A DNA stretch of 64,000 nucleotides from Occultella glacieicola (GTDB lineage: Bacteria; Actinomycetota; Actinomycetes; Actinomycetales; Beutenbergiaceae). This document shows, one piece after another, positions 8,483-15,836 of this stretch. The stretch lies in NCBI RefSeq assembly GCF_004353825.1, contig NZ_SMNA01000013.1:62001-126000 (forward strand). The letters run 5' to 3'. Made by a program: the position numbers and the translations under genes. The notes under the pieces were generated by a model that saw only the letters and a list, made by a program, of their open reading frames with translations, was not told the DNA's origin and did not search any database. Position 1 is the first letter of the stretch; each line of letters opens with the position of its first letter.

Positions 8483-9699
8483 GCCGCTCGGTGTCCGACG
8501 AGCCGGTTGAGTCGCTCGGACATGAGTAGACCCAGTGCGGTCAGCACGGCGAGGAACAGCGGAAGGATCCACATTCCCGTCCAGGTCGAGATCGCGCCGA
8601 ACAGCGGGGGCGCGAGGGTGGAGCCGGTGTAGGCGGCGGCCATCTGGATGCCGATGATCGCCTGGGAGTTGCGGCGGCCGAAGTTCACCGGTGTGGAGTG
8701 GATGATGGCGGGGTAGATCGGCGCGGATCCGAGCCCGGCGACCACGAGCCCGACGAGCGCGAGCACATTCGTCTCCAGCGGAAGCGCCAGCATCACCACG
8801 CCGATCCCGACGCTCAGGAAGCCGCCACGGATCAGTAGCCGGTCCCCGATCCGGTCGGCGAAGAAGCCGGCCAGGAACCGCCCGGCGGTGATGCCCAGCA
8901 GGAAGAGCGAGGCGAACGCGGCCGCCGTGGCGGGCGCGACTCCGCGATCGGTGACGAGGTACGTCGACGCCCAGAGGATCGACGTGCTCTCGAGCGCGCA
9001 GTAGGCGAAGAAGGCGGTCAGGATCAGGGCGACGCCCGGGATCCGCAGGGCGCGCGCGAGGGGGACGTGGGTGCTGCCCTGTCCCGACGGTCCGGGCCCG
9101 GCCTCATGAGCCTCGTGGGGTTCGGCGGCGTGCCCGTCCGGGATGACGGAGTTGACCCTGCCCCAGAGCGGGAGGCTGACGAGCAGCAGGAACGTGAGGG
9201 CGGCCTGGATCGTGCCGACGATGAGGTAGGCGTTGGACCACCCCAGGCCGGAGGTGATGGCGTAGCTCATGATGAACGGGCTGATCGACGCACCGACACC
9301 CCAGAAGCTGTGCAGCCAGTTCATGTGTCGTGCCGCGTAGTGCAGGGCCACGTAGTTGTTGAGAGCCGCGTCGACCGCGCCGGCTCCCAGGCCGTAGGGG
9401 ATCGCCCACAGGCACAACATCCAGAACGAGTCGGAGAAGGAGAACCCCACGAGGGCGGCCGCGGTCATCCCGACGCTGACGGCCGTGACCAGGCCGGCGC
9501 CGAACCGGCGGGTGACCCGCTCGGAGGCGAGGCTCGATGCGATGGTGCCGCCGGCGATGATCATGGTGATGATGCCGGCGAAGGCCACGGGAACGCCGAG
9601 GTCCTGATGCATGACCGGCCAGCCGGCACCCACCAGGGAGTCGGGGAGCCCGAGGCTGACGAAGGCGACGTAGATGATGGCGAGGAGGAGCGAGTACAC
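8446..9699 (-). CDS. MFS transporter (major facilitator superfamily)
   Basis: The 417-residue inner-membrane protein has about 12 hydrophobic segments in two halves separated by a charged loop (VNSVIPDGHAAEPHEAHEAG, near residue 190-205). The SERVTRRFGAGLVTAVSVG loop after the second segment is an MFS motif A relative, and FLAGFFADRIGDRLLIRGG is the matching loop in the second half. The sequence resembles fucose-permease-like and drug-exporter MFS proteins; substrate unknown. It is divergent from a TetR-type regulator across a strong palindrome, the standard layout for an efflux pump controlled by its own ligand-binding repressor. Its 3' end overlaps the convergent AMIN-like gene by 37 bp. 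Confidence 0.85.
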   Translation of the reverse strand: MYSLLLAIIYVAFVSLGLPDSLVGAGWPVMHQDLGVPVAFAGIITMIIAGGTIASSLASERVTRRFGAGLVTAVSVGMTAAALVGFSFSDSFWMLCLWAIPYGLGAGAVDAALNNYVALHYAARHMNWLHSFWGVGASISPFIMSYAITSGLGWSNAYLIVGTIQAALTFLLLVSLPLWGRVNSVIPDGHAAEPHEAHEAGPGPSGQGSTHVPLARALRIPGVALILTAFFAYCALESTSILWASTYLVTDRGVAPATAAAFASLFLLGITAGRFLAGFFADRIGDRLLIRGGFLSVGIGVVMLALPLETNVLALVGLVVAGLGSAPIYPAIIHSTPVNFGRRNSQAIIGIQMAAAYTGSTLAPPLFGAISTWTGMWILPLFLAVLTALGLLMSERLNRLVGHRAAQEGDRTSTTTR

Positions 9700-9759
9700 G
9701 GCTTGGCGAACTGCCTTTCACGGGGCGTGGCGATCACGACGCAGCACCGCCGCGCACGG

Positions 9760-9790
9760 ACGAGCGTACACAATGTGTGTGCACGCTCGT
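9760..9790. promoter_or_regulatory. Palindromic operator between MFS and TetR genes
   Basis: The 31-bp inverted repeat has 13-bp arms, ACGAGCGTACACA and TGTGCACGCTCGT, matching at 12 of 13 positions around a 5-bp centre (ATGTG). A third partial arm, CGTACACA, follows at 9788-9795. It lies between the divergent starts of the MFS gene (9699) and the TetR gene (9815), the usual position of a TetR-family autoregulatory operator. No other palindrome of this quality is in the gap. Confidence 0.75.
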
Positions 9791-9814
9791 ACACATAGAG
9801 GTAGATTCGCGAGC

Positions 9815-10447
9815 ATGGTGGCAACCCAGCCCGCGGCCTCCGCAGGACCGAGCGATCCGATGCCCGACCACAAGCGCGCCGCGGGCACACGGCTCGGTCG
9901 CCGGAACGACCCCGACCGGCGCGACCGGATCATCGACGCCTGCATCGAGGTCGTCTCACGCGCCGGTGTCGCCGGCACCTCCCACCGGAAGGTCGCTGCC
10001 CAGGCCGCCGTCCCGCTCGGCGCGATGACGTACTACTTCGACGGCATGGACGACCTCCTGCGAGAGGCCTTCACTAGGTTCGCCACGACGATCAGCGACA
10101 GGTTCGAACGCCGCATGGCCGCGGCCCCCGATGCCGACGCCGCACGGGAGGCCGTGATCGCGATCATCCTCGAGGACGTCTTCGGCGATGACCGCGAACT
10201 CGTGTTGTCGCACGAGCTCTACACGCTCGCCGCCCGCGACCGGTCCTACCGCTCGATCACCGCCGACTGGATGGCACGCAGCCGCGCCGCCCTCGAGCGC
10301 CACTTCGATCCCGAAACCGCGCGCATGCTCGACGCGCTCATCGAGGGGCTCACCATCCACCGTGCGCTCGACTCACAGCCTCGCGACCCTCGCGAGGTCG
10401 AGATCGCCGTCACCCGCATCCTGACCCGTGGCGGCGAAGCTCGATAG
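9815..10447 (+). CDS. TetR/AcrR family transcriptional regulator
   Basis: From the ATG used here the protein has 210 residues. Residues about 30-80 form the TetR helix-turn-helix: RRDRIIDACIEVVSRAGVAG, then TSHRKVAAQAAVPLGAMTYY and FDGMDDLLREAF. The remainder is an all-alpha ligand-binding domain with no family-specific motif I recognise. The reading frame is open for 47 codons further upstream, but that stretch runs through the palindromic operator and has no coding character. It most likely represses the divergent MFS gene and itself. Confidence 0.85.
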   Translation: MVATQPAASAGPSDPMPDHKRAAGTRLGRRNDPDRRDRIIDACIEVVSRAGVAGTSHRKVAAQAAVPLGAMTYYFDGMDDLLREAFTRFATTISDRFERRMAAAPDADAAREAVIAIILEDVFGDDRELVLSHELYTLAARDRSYRSITADWMARSRAALERHFDPETARMLDALIEGLTIHRALDSQPRDPREVEIAVTRILTRGGEAR

Positions 10448-10504
10448 GCATCGGGGTCATCCCCACGGGGTGCGAAGGCCCGCAGGCGGGCATAGCGTGC
10501 GGAA

Positions 10505-11128
10505 ATGAACGCCAATGAACCCGGCTCACTGTCCGCCGTGATGCTCAACTGCACGCTGAGTCCTTCTCCGGCCGATTCGAGCACCGACGTGCTGGGCCGG
10601 CAGGTGCTCGACTCTCTTGCCGAGCACGGGGTTTCCGGCTCTCAGGTGCGCGTCGTCGACCGCGACGTGCGTCCCGGCGTCGAACTCGACATGGGGGAGG
10701 GGGATGAGTGGCCGGCGATCCGCGAGCAGATCATGGACTCGGACATCCTTATTCTGGCCACGCCCACGTGGATGGGGCAACAGTCGAGCGTCGCGCAGCG
10801 GGTCTTCGAGCGGCTCGATGCGGAACTGTCCGAGACCGATGACGAGGGCCGGCTCCTGACGTTCGGCAAGGTGGCGGTCGTGGTGGTGGTCGGCAACGAG
10901 GACGGTGCTCACCACATCTCCGCGGTGGCGTACCAGTGCCTCAACGATGTCGGCTTCACCATCCCGGCGCAGGGCGTGACCTACTGGAACGGTGAGGCCA
11001 TGCACACGGTCGACTACAAGGAGCTCGAGCAGGTCCCGGAGGGAACCGCATCGGCGACGGCGACGCTGGCCGCCAATGCCGCCCACCTTGCCCGGCTGCT
11101 GCGCCGAGACGGCTACCCGGCAGCCTGA
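10505..11128 (+). CDS. Flavodoxin / NAD(P)H-dependent FMN reductase family protein
   Basis: The 207-residue protein has a flavodoxin-like fold: a first strand ending in the flavin phosphate loop (VMLNCTLSPSPADSSTDVLG, near 12-31), SDILILATPTWMGQQSSVAQ near 80-99 (the second FMN-binding loop), and FGKVAVVVVVGNEDGAHHIS around 125-142. It is cytoplasmic and probably reduces quinones or other small acceptors with NAD(P)H. TAGCGT at 10493-10498 could be a -10 box for a leaderless or nearly leaderless start; GGAA directly before the ATG is too close to serve well as a ribosome site. The next gene follows after 6 nt. Confidence 0.75.
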   Translation: MNANEPGSLSAVMLNCTLSPSPADSSTDVLGRQVLDSLAEHGVSGSQVRVVDRDVRPGVELDMGEGDEWPAIREQIMDSDILILATPTWMGQQSSVAQRVFERLDAELSETDDEGRLLTFGKVAVVVVVGNEDGAHHISAVAYQCLNDVGFTIPAQGVTYWNGEAMHTVDYKELEQVPEGTASATATLAANAAHLARLLRRDGYPAA

Positions 11129-11134
11129 CGTTCG

Positions 11135-11971
11135 GTGACGCCCAGCCTCGACCTGCTCCTGCCCGTCGGGCCGCAACCCTTCGCGCCGGCCGAACAACGA
11201 CGGGTCCGTGCGGCCGTTGACGAAGGGTTGGCAGACGGGCTGTGGGTCCGGGACCTGCCGTGCGTACCGTTCGGCGACCAGGACGCCGGACAGGGTGGCG
11301 ACCCGTTCGCCCACCTGGCCTTCCTCGCGGGCGCGGGGCTCGACCGCGGGCTGCGCCATCTGGGAACGGCCGCCATCATCCTGGGCCTGCGCCATCCGCT
11401 CGTCGTCGCACGTGCGGTCACCGGCCTGCAGTCGCAGGCCAGTTGCCGTCTCGTCCTGGGCGTCGGCACCGGCGGCAAACCTGCGATGAACGACGCGCTC
11501 GGCATCTCCGGTCGGTCGATGCGTGACTTCGCCGGGCAGTGGGACCAACTGCGTGAGGCGCTCCTCCGCCCGGGCGACGGCGCGGCGACGACGTTCGTGG
11601 TCCCCGGGGACTACCGCCCCCCGGACATGCAGCTGGCCACCTCGAACATCGCCAGGTGGGAGGCGATCGAGGGCAGGGCGGAGGGCTGGCAGACATTCCT
11701 CACCACGCCCGAGGACTACCTGACAGCGCTGGACGCCGTGCTGACCGTGCACAACGGACCGCTCCGGGTCTGCGTCCGCGCCGATGTCACCCTGACCAGC
11801 GACGCACCGGCGTCCCCGCAGGTCGGCGAGCGGGGACGAGTCACCTGCAACCCACAGCAGCTCGCCGGGCTCCTGCGCCCCTGGGTCCAGCTGCCCGTCG
11901 ATCACCTGCTCCTGAGTCTGCGCGGAGCCGACCCGCTCGCGACCCTGCGACTGGTTCGCGAGTCCCTGTGA
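11135..11971 (+). CDS. Luciferase-like (LLM class) flavin-dependent oxidoreductase
   Basis: The 278-residue protein starts with GTG 6 nt after the flavodoxin-like gene, so the two are probably co-transcribed. LGTAAIILGLRHPLVVARAV and SCRLVLGVGTGGKPAMNDAL are the conserved strand-loop elements of bacterial-luciferase-like (beta/alpha)8 monooxygenases that use F420 or FMNH2. The C-terminal VDHLLLSLRGADPLATLRL fits the usual last barrel strand and helix. The family normally runs to 290-350 residues, so this one is slightly short. Pairing with an FMN reductase-like protein could mean that neighbour supplies reduced flavin (inference). Confidence 0.72.
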   Translation: MTPSLDLLLPVGPQPFAPAEQRRVRAAVDEGLADGLWVRDLPCVPFGDQDAGQGGDPFAHLAFLAGAGLDRGLRHLGTAAIILGLRHPLVVARAVTGLQSQASCRLVLGVGTGGKPAMNDALGISGRSMRDFAGQWDQLREALLRPGDGAATTFVVPGDYRPPDMQLATSNIARWEAIEGRAEGWQTFLTTPEDYLTALDAVLTVHNGPLRVCVRADVTLTSDAPASPQVGERGRVTCNPQQLAGLLRPWVQLPVDHLLLSLRGADPLATLRLVRESL

Positions 11972-12119
11972 CCCGGCGTGGCCTGGGGCCAGCGCCGGCG
12001 GAAACCAAAGGTCGCACTGGATCCGCTGGCCCGGGTCATGAGCCGTGCGCGTGGCCGAGTCCGGCGGCAAGTAGTACGCCGCAACTCACGGACCCGGTGC
12101 TTCAGAACCGTGAACCACC

Positions 12120-12311
12120 CGCACCTACCCCCAATCCCGCTCAGGCAATCACCGTCGCCGGCATTCGCGGATACGTGTGCAACAACTCCCGGATCGCAGG
12201 CTCCGCCGCGTGCACGACCGAGCCTTTCGCCGCCCGCGCATGCTTCGGCGGCGATTCGCGCGCCAGCGCCCGGTGCAGCCTGCGGATCTACGCCCAGTCC
12301 TCCACGGTCAT
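12120..12311 (-). pseudogene. istA: IS21-family transposase IstA, decayed N-terminal remnant
   Basis: Reading the minus strand from the ATG at 12311 gives MTVEDWA, an in-frame TAG where IstA has Glu, then IRRLHRA; next come ESPPKHARAAKGSVVHAAEP and IRELLHTYPRMPATVIA. These are the first conserved blocks of IS21-type IstA. The roughly 20-25 residue helix-turn-helix segment normally between RRLHRA and the PPK block is deleted, and after ATVIA an extra T (GCC-T-GAG) breaks the frame where family members have ERIG. A good ribosome site (GGAGAG) is retained. There is no catalytic domain and no IstB, so this is a dead fragment. Confidence 0.72.
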
Positions 12312-12387
12312 CACTCTCCTCGGCTTGGCCGAGGGGTCTGAATTCGGCCGTCGCTACGGGGTGAGTCTTCAGGCGTCGTCGACACCC

Positions 12388-12829
12388 CTAATTGTCTGGA
12401 ACGTTCCCCTTTCGTTCAGATGCCGCACGCGTGCTGGAAGCACGGTGCCTCAACCGCCTCCGCAACTGACTCTTGAACCGTCGTTGCGCCGTCTCAAGCA
12501 TCACGAAGCGCGGGTCGTTCGCGCCCTCGAAGTAGGAGTTCTCAGCGGCGTCGCGGCCACCGTCGGCCTCGATGACCCGAGCCAGGCTTTCCCGCATCGG
12601 CGGTCCGTCAGAGAACTTTCTGGCCCACGCGGCCTTCGGCGTCTCCGGCCCGGTCCCTCCTTCGGTTATGAATCCAAGGCCGACGTCTACCTGCTCGCGC
12701 AACGCTTCGGCTAGGGACGCCCTTATCAAGCAGGCGAAAGCGCTCGATGCGGGATTCGACCTTCACGGACTGGGCGAGCGAGATCGGCTAGAGGGCCTGG
12801 GACAGCCGTACGTCGCTGGCGGTGCTCAT
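12388..12829 (-). pseudogene. Unidentified decayed gene coupled to the histidine phosphatase gene
   Basis: An ATG at 12829 overlaps the stop codon of the histidine phosphatase gene (ATGA), the usual sign of a coupled downstream gene. Its frame reads MSTASDVRLSQAL, then TAG, then continues as convincing coding sequence (PISLAQSVKVESRIERFRLL). About 20 codons later the good reading moves to another frame, which is open from 12729 to 12388 and contains SLAEALREQVDVGLGFITEG, NSYFEGANDPRFVMLETAQR and a basic tail. I read this as one gene of about 140-150 codons broken by a nonsense mutation and a frameshift. I do not recognise the family. Confidence 0.45.
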
Positions 12830-13524
12830 GTCGAAACGAGGTCCTCGCTCAGGTGCGGCATCCAGTCGATGGCGCGCGCGGTCATGGTCGTGAGATCGGT
12901 CAGTGGCTCGTCAGCGAACAGGCTGATCGCGGTGTTGTGCTTGGTGACCCAGCCGGTCATGGCCGTGATGCCGAGGAACGAGCGAAACAGGTGCTGGAAG
13001 AACGCCCCGTGCGTGAGAAGGGCGACCACGTCGGTCGCCTGGTGCTGCTCGCGAAGCCCCTCGATCAGGATGCGCGCACGTTCGGCGCGCGCCTGATGGT
13101 CGTGCTCGTAGGGCTTGACGTACCAGCCGTTCGGTCCGGCGCCGGCTGGTAGCACCAGCCGTGAGCTGACCGCCTGGAGCGCGTCTGCCGTCGCGCCGGG
13201 GTGTGTCCTGGGCATGCCGTCCTCACCGTCGATGAAGACGCCGGCCGTCTCGTAGGCGTCGAGGTGGCCAAGCAGCGGGAGGTCGACGGCGTCCGCGAGT
13301 GGCGCGGCGGTCTGCACCGCGCGTGTCATCAGGCTGGTGTGGATGTGGGTGAGTTGCCAGGGCAGCACCCCGGCCGCGACCGCCTGAGCCAGCAAAGCGG
13401 CCTGGGTGTGGCCGAGGTCGGTCAACTCGGGGTCGTGGTGACGGCCGATGGAGGCGCCGGTCTGGGACTCGAGGAGGTTGTTGGCCGACTGGCCGTGTCT
13501 GATCACTACGAAGCGCACAGGCAC
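12826..13524 (-). CDS. Histidine phosphatase superfamily protein
   Basis: The 232-residue protein starts MPVRFVVIRHGQSANN: the RHG at residues 9-11 carries the catalytic phospho-histidine. Other family landmarks are LTDLGHTQAALLAQAV (about 35-50), SLMTRAVQTAAPLAD with the second Arg (about 64-78), and the late VALLTHGAFF with the second catalytic His. Substrates range from sugar phosphates to nucleotides and cannot be told from sequence. It lies inside a segment of decayed genes but appears intact. Its stop is overlapped by the start of the broken gene described at 12388-12829. Confidence 0.82.
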   Translation of the reverse strand: MPVRFVVIRHGQSANNLLESQTGASIGRHHDPELTDLGHTQAALLAQAVAAGVLPWQLTHIHTSLMTRAVQTAAPLADAVDLPLLGHLDAYETAGVFIDGEDGMPRTHPGATADALQAVSSRLVLPAGAGPNGWYVKPYEHDHQARAERARILIEGLREQHQATDVVALLTHGAFFQHLFRSFLGITAMTGWVTKHNTAISLFADEPLTDLTTMTARAIDWMPHLSEDLVST

Positions 13525-13587
13525 ATTCTTCCCGAGACTCGGCCAGTCCGGTGCGCGGCGAAGCCGTTCACCCGCGGTGACGACGGT

Positions 13588-14128
13588 TCAGGCATCCGGA
13601 AACGGTCGATCGTGGTCGATCATTGCTGCCAGGCCCTCGTTGAGTCCCTGTGCACGTGTGCCTTCGCAGACCGGAGCGGGGTTCTCGTGGCACAGGGCCG
13701 CCAGATCGATCCCTGGGTCGATGGACTCCGCACCGGTCAGTCCCACAGCGCCTGGATGGAGCATGAGCGTTTCGACCCAATCTGTGACGTTCGTGCACGT
13801 TGTCACGGTGGCCCGGATGGCTGTTTTCTCCGCTCCTCCCGTCCGCGTCATTTCCTCATCGGCGGCCTCATTGCCTCGACGCAAGCCGCTGAAATGGCGC
13901 GGCACTGGGGGCCGCGGTCGCGGATGGTGCTAGTACGTCCGTGGTCGTGGCGCGCGCTCTGGCCGCAGGAGGCGTCGGGTCGCCAGTCTCAGCAGTGCAC
14001 GAGGTAAGTACCAGCGCGAGCAGGCCGATGATGGTCCGACGAGCGAGTGTGTCAGCGTGCGACGATCTCAGCCGGCTGCTAGAGGGGCCCGGGTCGGCTC
14101 CGCTCTCGGCTTCCGCAACCTGACCCAC
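13588..14128 (-). pseudogene. Possible lipoprotein gene split by a frameshift
   Basis: The upstream part (GTG at 14128, 86 codons) has a basic-hydrophobic signal with a good lipobox (RRTIIGLLALVLTSC) and a Thr/Ala/Pro linker ending SATAAPSAAP, then stops at 13868. A second frame, open from about 13905 to 13588, gives a 105-residue polar segment with three cysteines (VTTCTNVTDWVETLMLHPGA, AALCHENPAPVC). Joined near 13900 they would make a lipoprotein of about 180 residues. Neither half has a clear ribosome site and the n-region before the signal is unusually long, so the 5' end may be damaged too. No family recognised. Confidence 0.35.
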
Positions 14129-14272
14129 TACATCGCCCGATCACTCCTGGAAGCAGGCGGCTTCAGACGGCTGCTACACCCCATCTGCGATGAGCCCCGA
14201 ATCGCCCCACTTCGGTGGTGCGGAAACCACTAGGCTCCGACGCAAGCGGAGTTTCCGACAAAGGGGTGCAGA

Positions 14273-15364
14273 ATGGATATCGGCGAGCGGCTGGCGTCAC
14301 TTGCGACGAAGATCGAGCAGCAGAAGGCGTCCATCGGGACTGAGGAAGCGACGAAGAACGCCTTCGTTATGCCGTTCATTTCCCTGGTCCTTGGGTATGA
14401 CGTGTTCAACCCGAGCGAGGTGATCCCGGAGTTCACTGCAGACGTCGGGACGAAGAAAGGCGAGAAGATTGACTACGCCATCGTCAAGGGCGGCGAACTC
14501 CAGATGCTCATCGAGGCCAAGACGGTCGGCTCCTCGCTCAGCCTGAACCACGCCTCGCAGCTGTTTCGCTACTTCGCGACAACGAACGCACGCATCGCGA
14601 TCCTGACCAACGGGCAGCACTTCCACTTCTTCACCGACCTCGACAAGCCCAACCGGATGGACGAGAAGCCGTTCCTCCAGTTGGACTTGCTCGACCTCGA
14701 CGAGACGCTCATCCCGGAGGTCCAGAAACTCACCAAGGACGCGTTCGACCTTGATTCGATCGTCAGCGCCGCCGAGGAGCTCAAGTACATCGGCGCGCTC
14801 AAGCGGGCGCTGGCCGCCCAGTTCCGTGAGCCGGACGACGAGTGGGTCAAGGCACTGACGAACCAGGTCTACGACGGTTCGTTCACCCAGAAGGTCAAGG
14901 AGCAGTTCCGCGTCCTAGTGCCCAAGGCCATGAAGCAGTTCCTCGCCGACCAGGTCAACGACCGCCTCAAGGCAGCGCTCGGTGGCCAGACCTACGCCGA
15001 CACGACCGTGCCGATGACGGGGGCCGAGGCGGCCGTGGAGAGCGTCGCTGAGGCCAAGGCGTCCGATGAACGTGGCATCGAGACCACGCTCGAGGAGGTC
15101 GAGGGTTACCAGATCGTGCGCGCTATCGCCTGCAGCGAGATCACGCCAGCGCGGATCATGCACCGCGACACCAAGAGCTACATGGGCATCCTGCTCGACG
15201 ATAACAACCGCAAGCCGATCGCCCGCCTGCACTTCAACACCGGCCAGAAGTACCTTGGCCTGTTCGACGAGGACAAGGCCGAGACACGACACCCGATCAC
15301 CTCGCTCGATGAGATCTACGAGCACGCCGAGCACATCCGCAAGACCGTGCACAACTACCTCTGA
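14273..15364 (+). CDS. Orphan HsdR_N-type (type I restriction R-subunit N-terminal) nuclease-domain protein
   Basis: The 363-residue protein carries the HsdR_N fold: a TEEATKNAFVMPFISLVLGY helix with Glu24/25, then a PD-(D/E)xK core with Asp67 (EKIDYAIV), Glu81 and Lys83 (MLIEAKTV), and a Gln in NHASQLFRYF (motif QxxxY-like). After a linker, residues about 265-360 form a small C-terminal domain (YQIVRAIACSEI, RDTKSYMGILLDD) seen in standalone members. No helicase domain follows and no HsdM or HsdS gene is nearby, so it is not a working type I system by itself. A ribosome site (AAGGGG) precedes the ATG. It adjoins tRNA-Ser. Role in defence or mobile-element biology is inference. Confidence 0.78.
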   Translation: MDIGERLASLATKIEQQKASIGTEEATKNAFVMPFISLVLGYDVFNPSEVIPEFTADVGTKKGEKIDYAIVKGGELQMLIEAKTVGSSLSLNHASQLFRYFATTNARIAILTNGQHFHFFTDLDKPNRMDEKPFLQLDLLDLDETLIPEVQKLTKDAFDLDSIVSAAEELKYIGALKRALAAQFREPDDEWVKALTNQVYDGSFTQKVKEQFRVLVPKAMKQFLADQVNDRLKAALGGQTYADTTVPMTGAEAAVESVAEAKASDERGIETTLEEVEGYQIVRAIACSEITPARIMHRDTKSYMGILLDDNNRKPIARLHFNTGQKYLGLFDEDKAETRHPITSLDEIYEHAEHIRKTVHNYL

Positions 15365-15510
15365 GCACCATCGCCGCGCTTGGCGCCGGATCAGGTTGTG
15401 TGCCGCCGTTACCGCGCGGGTACCGCCGAGGGTGTCGAGGACGCCGAGGGCGTGGGTGTGCCGTTGACGATCTTCGTGCCCACTACTGCACATCGCGGCT
15501 CGGGCAAGAA

Positions 15511-15549
15511 CAACAGAATCCCGCCGAAAACTGGTGTTTCTGGCGGGAT
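15511..15549 (-). terminator. Intrinsic terminator of tRNA-Ser
   Basis: On the minus strand, ATCCCGCC and GGCGGGAT form an 8-bp perfect stem (15549-15542 with 15525-15518), followed by TCTGTTGTTCTT. It starts 17 nt past the tRNA 3' end, which fits a tRNA transcript terminator. Confidence 0.65.
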
Positions 15550-15565
15550 CCTGGAGACTGCTGGG

Positions 15566-15650
15566 CGGAGGATGGGGGATTCGAACCCCCGAGGGCTTGC
15601 ACCCAACACGCTTTCCAAGCGTGCGCCATAGGCCACTAGGCGAATCCTCC
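15566..15650 (-). tRNA. tRNA-Ser (anticodon GGA)
   Basis: The 85-nt sequence folds as a class II tRNA: the acceptor arms GGAGGAT and ATCCTCC pair, the T arm is GGGGGTTCGAATCCCCC, the anticodon stem-loop is CGCTTGGAAAGCG with GGA in the loop, and there is a variable arm (TGTTGGGTGCAAGCCCTC region). CCA is not encoded. The gene points toward the decayed 12-15.5 kb segment, so its 3' end is the side on which an integrating element would have inserted. Confidence 0.95.
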
Positions 15651-15836
15651 TGGTCAGGCGTCCACGAGGATACCCGAGTTGGGCGGCGGTTCCGAACCGG
15701 CTGCCGTGACCCGCCACACAGCGCGTCGGTTGCGCCGACCGTGGCCCAGACGGTTGCATGGTGATATGGACGACCCTCCGCATAGACCCGCCCGACTGCG
15801 ACGCGCCGCCGAGCCGCCCGCCGGAACGGCCCGCTG

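Noticed and set aside
11656-12714. 352-codon plus-strand frame after the luciferase-like gene
   Set aside because: It overlaps the real gene in another frame, has no start site, and its middle is the antisense of the istA remnant.
15566-15650. attL/attR duplication from the tRNA-Ser 3' end
   Set aside because: No second copy of the T-arm/acceptor sequence was found by eye in the window, so no attachment site is claimed.
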